This document shows, in pieces, positions 37,424 to 45,542 of a stretch of DNA of 52,388 bases (position 1 is its first letter; every line of letters starts with the position of its first letter). The DNA comes from SG8-4 sp964598225. GTDB taxonomy: Bacteria > Planctomycetota > Phycisphaerae > Sedimentisphaerales > Anaerobacaceae. The translations under genes and the position numbers were made by a program. The notes under the pieces are model-generated. The model was given only the letters and a program-made list of their open reading frames with translations, did no database searches and was not told the DNA's origin. The stretch covers positions 1 through 52,388 of the forward strand of contig CAZRBG010000042.1 in assembly GCA_964598225.1 (NCBI GenBank), in the 5' to 3' direction.

Positions 37424-37441
37424 GAGTTTTGCATAACTCCT
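37424..37441. repeat. AGGAGTT-type short palindrome
   Basis: GGAGTTTTGCATAACTCC is a palindrome with one mismatched pair around TGCA. It matches the inner part of the hairpin at 31202-31247. It lies between recQ and the SNF2 gene. Confidence 0.55.
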
Positions 37442-37467
37442 ATTATGGTATATGACAAAAGCGGACT

Positions 37468-39642
37468 TCATCCATTGTTACGGAGACACGCAAGGCTGAT
37501 GCGTATTTTGCTGTAATCTGTTTCGCCATTTAGAAATTCAAAGACAGGTTTCAGTTTATCTCTGCCAACTTGTTCCACAGCAGTAATTACACTGCTAAAA
37601 GATTGCTCATCCACCCAGGGCGAGGGATTTGTGATTTTTTCACGGCCAATGTATTCAACCAGGTATTGAATCGTAGTTGATTCGGCTCGGTTTACAGACT
37701 TCGCCACTTCCTCAATGGAAAGTTTTCGTTGAAACATATCGAAGGCAAGCTGTCTTGCCTCGCTCAGCTTCGAACCATTTTTGGATTCGCCCGCAGGTGG
37801 TTCGAGGTAGGTTGTTTCTGAAGTTACTCCAATATCCATTTCCAACGAATTTGCGTGACAGTACTCTTTGACGGTTTCAAGGACAGCCTCGCCGTATTGG
37901 CGGCCCTTCTTCTCGCCTATGCCTTTGACCTCGAGCAGTCCGGCCTGATCGGACGGCCTGAGCCGGGCCATGTCTCGCAGGGCCGCGTCGCCGAAGACTA
38001 TATACGCGGGGACACCTCTCTTGCTTGCGATGGATTTTCGCAATTTGCGAAGCGCCTCGAACAGACCCTTATCGACGCCTTCCCATGAGTCTTCGACAAC
38101 TCTTGAAACCCTGGCCGGCTTTTCGGCGGGCTTCAGGAGCCGGGGAGTTACGTTGCCTTTGAGGACCTGCAATCCTCTCTCGGTAATTTTCAGCACGTTG
38201 TAATCACCGACTTTTCGCAGATAACCCTGCCCTTCGAGCTGCTCGATCCAGTCGTGAACAGTGCGCCTGGAGTAGTTGCCGAGCAATCCGTATGTGCTCA
38301 GCGAGTCGTGGTTGTTTTCCAGTATTCGCTGGTCGCGCGAGCCGGTCAGGACCAACCCGGTGTATCCGCCGCCGAAGCGCTGATCCAGACGAGCGACGCA
38401 GGAAATGATCTTCTGCGCGGTTTCCAGTGCATCTTTTATACAGTCAAGCTCGCCGAGGCACACGTCACATGCCGAGCAGTTATCTTTGTCGAAGGCCTGG
38501 CCGAAGTAATCCAAAATTGCCTTGTGCCTGCATACTCCACCAGTGCAGTAGCTGTACATGTGGTTTAGCTTGACCATTGCGATCTTGTAAGCATCGGGCT
38601 TCATGTCGCGCATCAGACTTTTCCACGTGCCGTAGTCGCCCCCCGAATACAACAGACAGCACTCGGCTTCCAGAGCGTCGCGGCCGGCCCGCCCGGTCTC
38701 CTGCTGATAGTGTTCGAGCGACTTGGGCATGCCGGTGTGGATGACGTAGCGCACGTTCGATTTATCGATGCCCATGCCGAATGCGATAGTGGCGACGATG
38801 GTGTCGACTTTCTCGTTGATGAATAGTTCCTGGTTCTTCTTGCGCTCGGCGCCTTCCATGCCCGCGTGATAAGGCAGAACGTTGTATCCCTTGGCTTTAA
38901 GGTGAGCGAACAGATCGTCCACGTCCTTTCGCCGGATGCAGTAGATAATGCCCGATTCACCTTTGTGCCGGTCGAGCACTTCACAGACCTGCTTTACTTT
39001 GTTCCTGCGTCGTTGGATCTTGTACACAAGGTTGGGTCTGTCGAATGATCCGATCAGCATCTCGGGATCGTCAAGATTCAGTTGTTCGGCGATATCGTTA
39101 CGGACCTGCTCGGTGGCGGTCGCTGTATAAGCGCCGATGGCTACGCCGGGGAAGACCTCTTTCAAAATTCTCAGTTTGCGATATTCCGGACGAAAGTCAT
39201 GACCCCACATGCTCACGCAGTGTGCCTCGTCGATGGCGATGAATGACAGCTCCGTCTTTTTGAGTTGCTCTACGAATCCATCCGACAGGAGCCGCTCGGG
39301 TGAGAGATAGAGAAGCTTGAGTCTTTTTTGCCGGATTGTCTCAAATACGTTCTGCTGTTCATAGCCCGAAAGGGAACTGTCGATACGCGCCGCCGACACC
39401 CCGCACTCGGTGAGCGCATCGACCTGGTCCTTCATCAGAGAAATCAGCGGCGAAACCACAACCGTGAGTCCCTGCATCACAACTGCGGGCGCTTGAAAGC
39501 AAAGCGATTTACCGCCGCCCGTAGGCAGCACAACGACCAGATCCCGCCCCCGGCTCGCGCACTCCATCGCTCTTTTCTGCGACGGCAGAAAAGCATTGTA
39601 CCCCCAATGCCTGACCAACACCTCTCGAATGCTCTCAATCAT
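37468..39642 (-). CDS. recQ: ATP-dependent DNA helicase RecQ
   Basis: A 724-residue RecQ. The start MIESIREVLVRHWGYNAFLP at 39642 is the usual N-terminus; a longer frame is unlikely. Motif I VLPTGGGKSLCFQAPAVV, motif II AIDEAHCVSMWGHDFRPEYR, motif V ATIAFGMGIDKSNVRYVIH and motif VI QETGRAGRDALEAECCLLY are intact. The zinc site CRHKAILDYFG with DNCSACDVC is followed by a winged-helix RQC region, an HRDC domain (LRKLRKSIASKRGVPAYIVF, IGEKKGRQYGEAVLE) and a C-terminal helix-turn-helix (FQRKLSIEEVAKSVNRAEST) of HTH_40 type. The enzyme unwinds forks and recombination intermediates. Confidence 0.96.
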   Translation of the reverse strand: MIESIREVLVRHWGYNAFLPSQKRAMECASRGRDLVVVLPTGGGKSLCFQAPAVVMQGLTVVVSPLISLMKDQVDALTECGVSAARIDSSLSGYEQQNVFETIRQKRLKLLYLSPERLLSDGFVEQLKKTELSFIAIDEAHCVSMWGHDFRPEYRKLRILKEVFPGVAIGAYTATATEQVRNDIAEQLNLDDPEMLIGSFDRPNLVYKIQRRRNKVKQVCEVLDRHKGESGIIYCIRRKDVDDLFAHLKAKGYNVLPYHAGMEGAERKKNQELFINEKVDTIVATIAFGMGIDKSNVRYVIHTGMPKSLEHYQQETGRAGRDALEAECCLLYSGGDYGTWKSLMRDMKPDAYKIAMVKLNHMYSYCTGGVCRHKAILDYFGQAFDKDNCSACDVCLGELDCIKDALETAQKIISCVARLDQRFGGGYTGLVLTGSRDQRILENNHDSLSTYGLLGNYSRRTVHDWIEQLEGQGYLRKVGDYNVLKITERGLQVLKGNVTPRLLKPAEKPARVSRVVEDSWEGVDKGLFEALRKLRKSIASKRGVPAYIVFGDAALRDMARLRPSDQAGLLEVKGIGEKKGRQYGEAVLETVKEYCHANSLEMDIGVTSETTYLEPPAGESKNGSKLSEARQLAFDMFQRKLSIEEVAKSVNRAESTTIQYLVEYIGREKITNPSPWVDEQSFSSVITAVEQVGRDKLKPVFEFLNGETDYSKIRISLACLRNNG

Positions 39643-39699
39643 AATCGCACATTTATACCATCGCAGAACCAAATCCGCAAATCAACAAATTCCGGGAGT

Positions 39700-39926
39700 A
39701 TGTATATGAAGATTCGTAAAAGTGTGGCCCTGATGAAAATCAGAAGCCCGTGTCCGTTCAAATACCGATCAAGGATTTTGAACGCCTGGACGAGATTGTT
39801 TTCTCAAGGAACTTTCCAAGTTAGCCGGCCAAGTACAGGCGAAAGCTGAAAAGATAGTTCTTGAGGAGCTGTTGATGTTTCAACGTATCCTACATCGTAA
39901 GGAAATTTACACAGTATTTCCTTAGT
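39700..39926 (+). pseudogene. Possible decayed small gene
   Basis: Three short frames read in succession look coding: MYMKIRKSVAL from 39700, PDENQKPVSVQIPIKDFERL then DEIV from 39729, and LKELSKLAGQVQAKAEKIVL then EELLMFQRI from about 39808 to the stop at 39926. Joining them needs two frameshifts. The 'VQIPIKDFERL' part resembles the middle of small antitoxin-like proteins. It may be a broken gene, or chance. It lies on the plus strand between two minus-strand genes. Confidence 0.3.
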
Positions 39927-39957
39927 CATATCACCTTGCTCAGCCCTTTGGCGCATG

Positions 39958-40254
39958 TTAACCGGCAATTTCAGCAGGAACCGATCTTAGGGGAAAATCC
40001 GTCTTTGCTGTTCCGAGTTTTTCCTCGATATTGTTGATAGCGGCGGGCATTGGCCCGGCAACAACATGAACAATGTGCTGTAGCGAAAGAGTATGTTTAT
40101 CAACGGTTTTCTGTACATTGTGGACATCTCCTTTGAGTGTCTGGACGTCTCCTCTAAGCTCGTGGATATCTGCTTTAAGCTCGGTTTTGACATCATCGAC
40201 TTTGTTACTGACAGCGTCAATTGCAGCTAAAATAGCGGTGACATCGGCGTCCAT
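39958..40254 (-). CDS. Small coiled-coil protein
   Basis: A 98-residue protein MDADVTAILAAIDAVSNKVDD followed by VKTELKADIHELRGDVQTLK and GDVHNVQKTVDKHTLSLQH, with heptad-like spacing over about residues 8-62. AAGGA precedes the ATG. No family is recognised beyond the coiled-coil pattern, which is common in small phage or DUF1640-like proteins. It sits between recQ and the Bax1 gene on the same strand, so it might be a partner or oligomerisation factor for a helicase (speculative). Confidence 0.6.
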   Translation of the reverse strand: MDADVTAILAAIDAVSNKVDDVKTELKADIHELRGDVQTLKGDVHNVQKTVDKHTLSLQHIVHVVAGPMPAAINNIEEKLGTAKTDFPLRSVPAEIAG

Positions 40255-40403
40255 AACGATCCTTTCATAAGAGACAATCTTGCTTAGAAGATAACCATTA
40301 TCCCAATAATTTCAAAGGAGTCAAGAAGAGAACCTTATATTTTTGTAACTCAAGATATGTACAATAGTTACGACAGCAACACTAATGAAGTGCCAGCGAC
40401 ACT

Positions 40404-41621
40404 TCAAGTTGTCGTATGTTCGGTTCGGATTCTTTCCAGAGCTTTCACCAGAGGTCCAATTTTTATGGCCGTTTTGTAAACAATTGTTCTTTCGCCGATG
40501 CACGCGCCGTCGCTTATTGATTTCTCAGGGACGGCCAACAGGATTTCGTGATGCCGAAACTGTTGTAGAGTTTGTCGTTTGTGTTTCAGGTACTCCGGTG
40601 TCCAGAAGCCGACGATTTCCAGAAGCACCTGCGTGCCGTCTTCGTGCCGCAAGGTGAAGTCCGGGACAAAGGTTCTCTGACGGTCGTGGAGAATGTCGCC
40701 TTCTCGAATCAAATGCCAGCCGTCACGCTCGTCGCCGAATTTCCCGGCGAAGGATTCTTCCAGAGTCGAGTCGAATTCATCCGGTGACGGCAGGTGACTT
40801 GTGAAACCGTCTTCGGCTGAGAGCAGAAGCTCTGCCGGGGTGTTCCACGGCGTCTTAATTGATGCCGTCATCCGCCAGCCTCTGCAGGCCAGCAGGGCGG
40901 GCAGAAATTTCGCGAAATTCACGCCGTATCGCCGAGTCTGACGCAAAACCGAAGCCGGTCCTGAGAAAGCTATGCGGTATTTAGACTCACCCACGCGCAC
41001 TATCTCGTGCAGCAGCCTGGCCAGCTTGGCATAGCGCAGGATTGTCTTGAGGTCTTCAGTGGCGGTAACGGTCACACTTTCGGCCTTGTACAAACACGCT
41101 TGAAGCTGAGCGACATTGTAGCGCGATAATAGATCAGCCGCACTCGGATAGCCCTCGAACCGCTCCAGTTCCTGGTAAGACATCACGTCCGCGTAAAGAC
41201 CACGCTCGATTTCGCTCCACGTCAGGCCGAGTTCATTTGCAAGTTGCGCCTTCACTGTTCTCTCGTCATACTCGAATAGTCGGTCCGCCTTCTCGACGAG
41301 CGGATGAAAGCGCGCCGCCTTTGAAAACACGGTTAGCCGGAGCTTCGCCGCCTTGCCGGTCCGGTCGGCCTGGTAAACGCTTTTGTCATCGAGCAGTTTG
41401 CAAAATGCCTGAATCCGCCGCGTGGGACAATCGGGCTCGTCGGCCAAAAGAGATTCGACCCGTCGGTGCAACTGCCTGCGCGGCAGTCCGAGCCCGTTGC
41501 GATATTTCGAGAGCATCTTCTCGGCGTATTCGATATAATGCTGATGTACGCTTTGCGTAAGACGGTCCGGAATTGCCCGGCCCGCCCTAAACTCGACGAT
41601 AGACTGTTCGCTCGTAAGCAT
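40404..41621 (-). CDS. Bax1-type nuclease (DUF790), partner of XPB
   Basis: A 405-residue DUF790 protein. The N-terminal part LPRRQLHRRVESLLADEPDC to AKLRLTVFSKAARFHPLVEKADRLFEY and FEGYPSAADLLSRYNVAQLQ is a helical domain typical of the family. The C-terminal nuclease has FVPDFTLRHEDGTQVLLEIV followed by GFWTPEYLKHKRQTL, matching PD-(D/E)xK-like Bax1 sequences. In archaea Bax1 binds XPB and cuts DNA near bubbles in a nucleotide-excision-like reaction. Here the start overlaps the end of the XPB gene by 35 bp, the same pairing as in archaea, which strongly supports the call. Bacterial examples are known but scattered. Confidence 0.88.
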   Translation of the reverse strand: MLTSEQSIVEFRAGRAIPDRLTQSVHQHYIEYAEKMLSKYRNGLGLPRRQLHRRVESLLADEPDCPTRRIQAFCKLLDDKSVYQADRTGKAAKLRLTVFSKAARFHPLVEKADRLFEYDERTVKAQLANELGLTWSEIERGLYADVMSYQELERFEGYPSAADLLSRYNVAQLQACLYKAESVTVTATEDLKTILRYAKLARLLHEIVRVGESKYRIAFSGPASVLRQTRRYGVNFAKFLPALLACRGWRMTASIKTPWNTPAELLLSAEDGFTSHLPSPDEFDSTLEESFAGKFGDERDGWHLIREGDILHDRQRTFVPDFTLRHEDGTQVLLEIVGFWTPEYLKHKRQTLQQFRHHEILLAVPEKSISDGACIGERTIVYKTAIKIGPLVKALERIRTEHTTT

Positions 41622-43005
41622 CGCTTTTTCGCCTCTTGCGAGAGCGGTGGACCTCCTTCGTGTTCTCGCAGACTATTTCGTATAGTGTGGCTCTGACATT
41701 GCCGCTCTTTCTCAGGATTCTGCCGAGTCTCTGTTTCGCCTGCCGTGTCGAGCCTTGTCCGCCGATGACGACCGCCACCTTCGCCTCGGGAACATCCACT
41801 CCTTCGTCGAGGACGCGATTTGCTATAAGCACGGGGAACATCCCCTTGGCGAAACCATCCAGGACCGCCAGCCGCTCGCGCTTTCGCGTGTGCGAAAGAA
41901 TCGTCGGTGCCAGAAACCGCCTGGAGACCTCTATGGCCATGTCGTTCGACCCTGCGAAGACAAGAATCTGCCGACCTTTGTGCAGCCGGAAGATGTCTTC
42001 CAGTACGCGAACTTTCTCCGCTACACGATTTTCAACCGACTGCTTGAGATAATAAGCCTTCTGCGCGTGCCGGGCGTTTGGATCTTTGCCCGATTCTTTG
42101 CACAAGTGACGCCACGTGTACCCGGGGGTTTCCTTACGCCGCGACGCGAGGAAATGGCGGATCACCCGACTGCATTGATCGTAAGTTGCCTGTTCGTGTT
42201 CGCCGAGCGCCACCGGAATGCGCACCAGATCGAAAGTTGCCAGAGACGAACCTTCGGCCTCTTTGAACGGCATCCTGTAAACCACCGGGCCGATCAGCCA
42301 CTCGAGGTCTTCGTGAAGACCGTCCGACCGCTCTGGAGTGGCGGTCAGTCCCAGCCGCATAGGGGCCGTGCTCAGAATCGCCGCCTCCCGACGGCATCTG
42401 CCGGGCAGGTGGTGTTCCTCGTCGAAGATCAGCAATCCGAAGCCGGCGCCCATCTTGCCCATGTGGATGTACGCGCTGTCGTACGTCGTTACGGTGATCG
42501 GCTTGATGTCCCACAAGCCGTCGCCGACTATCCCGGCATCGTAATCGAAGGCCTTCAGAATCCTCCGGTGCCATTGATACATCAGATCGCGAACCGGCGC
42601 GACTACGAGCGTGGCCGTCTTCGTCCGAGCCATTGCCGCAAGAGCCACTTCGGTCTTGCCCGTTCCGGTCGGCATGATTATCTGTCCCCGACTGCCGCCC
42701 CTGGTCCAGGCTTCGAGAGCCGCTCTCTGACCGTCCCTCAGTTTGACAAGTTTGATCCCGGACAAATGGACGTCCTGCCCCCGGGCCACCTCGTCTGTAA
42801 AACATGCTCCGAGCCGACCCGGCAGCGCTCTTCGTACCGCGGCGTAATGAATCGCGTCGCATCGCAAAGCGCCCACGCGGCTATCCCACGCCCAGGCGGA
42901 TCGGCCGAAGATGTTTTGTGCCTGTTCGAGGCCGACGCCGCTGAGTAATAAAGTGCCGCGATCAAAACTCAGGCGAATTGGTTCATGCCGTCTCATTTGG
43001 CTCAC
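41587..43005 (-). CDS. XPB-type DNA repair helicase (archaeal-like)
   Basis: A 472-residue SF2 helicase. An N-terminal damage-recognition-like domain (SFDRGTLLLSGVGLEQAQNI) precedes motif I QIIMPTGTGKTEVALAAMAR, motif II LLIFDEEHHLPGRCR (DEEH), motif III LGLTATPERSDG, then helicase domain 2 with IANRVLDEGVDVPEAKVAVV and motif VI RQAKQRLGRILRKSG. Size fits the short archaeal XPB rather than the eukaryotic one. It is co-directional and overlapping with the Bax1 gene downstream, forming an XPB-Bax1 unit. The upstream gap to 43307 is divergent with the B12-fold protein. Confidence 0.9.
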   Translation of the reverse strand: MSQMRRHEPIRLSFDRGTLLLSGVGLEQAQNIFGRSAWAWDSRVGALRCDAIHYAAVRRALPGRLGACFTDEVARGQDVHLSGIKLVKLRDGQRAALEAWTRGGSRGQIIMPTGTGKTEVALAAMARTKTATLVVAPVRDLMYQWHRRILKAFDYDAGIVGDGLWDIKPITVTTYDSAYIHMGKMGAGFGLLIFDEEHHLPGRCRREAAILSTAPMRLGLTATPERSDGLHEDLEWLIGPVVYRMPFKEAEGSSLATFDLVRIPVALGEHEQATYDQCSRVIRHFLASRRKETPGYTWRHLCKESGKDPNARHAQKAYYLKQSVENRVAEKVRVLEDIFRLHKGRQILVFAGSNDMAIEVSRRFLAPTILSHTRKRERLAVLDGFAKGMFPVLIANRVLDEGVDVPEAKVAVVIGGQGSTRQAKQRLGRILRKSGNVRATLYEIVCENTKEVHRSRKRRKSDAYERTVYRRV

Positions 43006-43306
43006 AATATAAAATAAACGCGTAGAGTCTGCAACCTTGGCTGAATGGGTCCAATTTCCCTTATTATCGCACCTTTGCAGCTCCTCGATCCGGACAGAAC
43101 GTACGGTGTCCGTAGAGATGTCGGCATGAAGCTAACGGCCTTCGGCATGAGCTTCGGAAAAACTTGGCAAAAACTCCTATTTTGCCTATATTCACTAAAG
43201 TTTTTTTGAATCGTCCTCCGATACGTATCTTAATCGTTATTGATACTGCCTAACTTAACATGCTGATAAAAACAAATGGGGATGTGGATATTTTGGAGAA
43301 TTGATT

Positions 43307-44044
43307 ATGATTAAGAAGTACATGTTGGCCCGATACCTGGAACCGTTGCTGCGAGGCGACAGAAGAGCCTGCCGCGGCGTTATTGAAGAAGCGATGCAGA
43401 GCGGCATCCCGGCGAATTCCGTCTACCTCGAGATCGTCTGGCCGGTCATGCTGGAGATCGAAAAACTCCTGCGAGCGGATAAAATAACGCCGGTTCAGGA
43501 GCATCTGGCCACCCGTGTCAACCGCACAATCGTCGATCAGCTCCAGAATAAGCTGCCGCGAAGGCCCCGCCGCAACAAGAAAATCGTCGTCTGCTGCGCT
43601 CCGGAGGAGCTTCAGGAGCTCGGCGCCCAGGTAATGACCGACCTGTTCGAGAGCGATGGCTGGGAGGTCCGCTTCCTCGGCGGCGGCCTCACGAACGACG
43701 ATGTTCTCGCGTATATCAACGAATACGGCCCCGCGATCGTCTATATCCACGGCACGGCACCGAAGCAGGCGCCGGACGTGCGGCGGCTGATCGATACGAT
43801 CAAATCCGTCAACGCATGGCCGGACATGCGGATAATGGTCTCCGGCGGGCTTTTCGCACGCGCCGAGGGGCTCTGGCAGGAGATGGAGGCCGATCTTTAC
43901 GCCGCCACGCCCGTCGAGGCCCTGGAGCTTGCCGCAAGCGACGCTCCGGAGGCGCCGCCGGAGCAGCGGACGATCAACCGCCGCCGCAAGAGAAAGCCCG
44001 CCACCCGCGAAGAGACCCACGATCTTGTCGCGGCTATGACCTGA
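43307..44044 (+). CDS. Protein with cobalamin-binding fold lacking the ligand His
   Basis: A 245-residue protein starting at ATG 43307 (GGAG 8 bases upstream; the TTG at 43301 is less likely). A helical cap (LEIVWPVMLEIEKLLRADKI, TPVQEHLATRVNRTIVDQL) precedes a Rossmann-type B12 domain (KKIVVCCAPEELQELGAQVM followed by TDLFESDGWEVRFLGGGLTNDDVLAYI). The architecture is that of MerR/CarH-type sensors and corrinoid proteins, but without a DNA-binding head. The D/E-x-H-x-x-G motif is ELQELG, with Gln103 in place of the cobalt-ligand His. It may bind B12 base-off/His-off, another ligand, or none. The C-terminus is basic (RRRKRKPATREE). No B12 riboswitch was seen upstream. Confidence 0.8.
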   Translation: MIKKYMLARYLEPLLRGDRRACRGVIEEAMQSGIPANSVYLEIVWPVMLEIEKLLRADKITPVQEHLATRVNRTIVDQLQNKLPRRPRRNKKIVVCCAPEELQELGAQVMTDLFESDGWEVRFLGGGLTNDDVLAYINEYGPAIVYIHGTAPKQAPDVRRLIDTIKSVNAWPDMRIMVSGGLFARAEGLWQEMEADLYAATPVEALELAASDAPEAPPEQRTINRRRKRKPATREETHDLVAAMT

Positions 44045-45131
44045 AAAAAGCAGGCAGCCTCATGCCCTGAAATGATATAAGTGTGTGATAAGTAAGCAGT
44101 TACAGCAAAAAGGGCGAGCTCGCAACGGATGCGAAAGTTCGCCCTGTTTTGCTTGAGATCCTTCGGCTTAGCTCAGGACGGCCCGCCGGAGGCGGACCGA
44201 TTGGGTTCGTTTTTTCAAATACCCGTCCGTTCCTGTCCTTGTCATTCCCGCGAAGGCGGGAATCCAGTTCTTTGGCTTTGAATTGGCTTTGATTTCCTTG
44301 ACTCGAACTCAACATAAATCAGCCTAACTCCTTGATACACAATATGGTACGTCCATTTTAGACCATTCCAAATTGGCTTTGTTTTACGTTTTTCCGTTCC
44401 GCAGGACGCACGACGCAGCACGCAGTACGAATAAAATTGGCCCATTCGACCTCGCTCAGGACATGCTTTGTCTTGCATTTTTTAGCCACGAATGAACACG
44501 AATTTACACCAATAAGTTATCAAATAGCCACGGATACCTAAGGCACAAGTTTCACGAATAAACACCGATTAACGAGCAATTCTTATCATTTCTATGCTTA
44601 ATTAGACGGGATAACAGGATCAACACAGGTCTATTTCCCTCAAATATCTTGTAAATCTTGTATATCCTGTCAAAAAGTAGCCACAGAGGGCACTGAGGGC
44701 TCAGAGAAGACAAAAAAGCGAATCGCAAATCGTAAATAGTTATTGTCGAAGTCTCCTGTATTCTGACTCCTGTATTATGAATCCTGTATTCTATGTTAGT
44801 TGACTATTATACCACAAAATCCCAAAATTGCAAGCGAATTCTTGTTACTTAGCCACTGGTTCCACTGATTTACACTGATTTTTAGCCACTGAGGGCACCG
44901 AGGGCACCGAGAGCACAGAGAGAATTTATTGGACAATGATACCTATGGCACAAGTTACAGTGATTAAGAGGGAAGATAAGAGAAAATAGTCAAGCCGATT
45001 TCTATTCCTGACCTACAAGTCTCATGTTGACCTTAGTTCTCCTCTGAAGAATCTCGAGATATGACTTGCAGCATATACTTTTGGCACAGTAGAATAGAGC
45101 GCTGAGTAGACCGGACTGAAAGGATTCACGA
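44045..45131. other. Gene-free region of about 1.1 kb made of dispersed repeat debris
   Basis: No convincing gene is present. The region is a patchwork of words found elsewhere in the window or typical of intergenic repeats: CTTCGGCTTAGCTCAGGAC (44160, inverted relative to 15062), the TCATTCCCGC half element (44240-44266), tagccacgaatgaacacgaa (near 44482), 'cacagagggcactgagggc' at 44684 and 'cactgagggcaccgagggca' at 44886, 'aatcgcaaatcgtaaatag' (44720) and three tandem-like 'tcctgtattctga' words (44751-44796). It separates the core-type genes from the accessory block that follows. Confidence 0.7.
44240..44266. repeat. Half copy of the TCATTCCCGC repeat
   Basis: TGTCATTCCCGCGAAGGCGG and the following GAATCCA match the left half of the element at 4539-4565 with one base change. 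The right half is missing here. Confidence 0.7.
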
Positions 45132-45542
45132 ATGAGCGGCGACGTAAGTGATAGAAAAAGACTGATCTCGATAACGGGCGGTAACCTTCGTAACAACCAT
45201 TTGTATATTAGCGGGCATCACGATTTCTTCCCGGACAAGTGCTATGGGCAATCCTCTGCGACGAAGGGGACCGGTCGCCAACTGAAGCTTGTTGTAGAAG
45301 GGCTTCCCAAGCCGGTAGAAACAGACATAGCTAAGAATGGCGGGAATGGGCGGCCCCGAAATTTCTTTCGGAAGCGAGGCTGGGTAGCAAGCCTTTTCAG
45401 TAAACGCGATCTCCAAGAAGGCGCAGCTATTCCTGACCATTGGCCATCAGTAAATCCCAAGAAGTTGGTTGCGATTGATCTTTTCGTCGGATGCGCCTAT
45501 ATATGTTCTGAGATGCTGTGTTGTTGGAGTAGCTGTGCATGA
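45132..45542 (+). pseudogene. Truncated DNA cytosine-5 methyltransferase (recognition domain plus motif I)
   Basis: A 136-residue frame. Residues 8-100 (LISITGGNLRNNHLYISGHH, DFFPDKCYG, LVVEGLPKPVETDIA, FFRKRGWVASLFSKRDLQEG) resemble the B3/EcoRII-N-like DNA-binding domain that precedes the catalytic part of some bacterial C5 methyltransferases. At residues 113-121 VAIDLFVGC matches methyltransferase motif I (the SAM site, usually IDLFxGxGG), but it then breaks off into AYICSEMLCCWSSCA and stops. The catalytic PC motif and the rest are missing. The stop overlaps the next gene start. It is either a decayed methyltransferase or a surviving stand-alone reader domain. AAAGGATT precedes the ATG. 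Confidence 0.6.

Noticed and set aside
41755..42948. A 397-codon open frame on the plus strand
   Set aside because: It is antisense to the XPB helicase gene, whose minus-strand frame has all helicase motifs; the plus-strand product is rich in Arg, Pro and His with no recognisable fold.
43006..43306. Cobalamin riboswitch ahead of the B12-fold protein
   Set aside because: No B12-box-like conserved core or pseudoknot pattern could be found.
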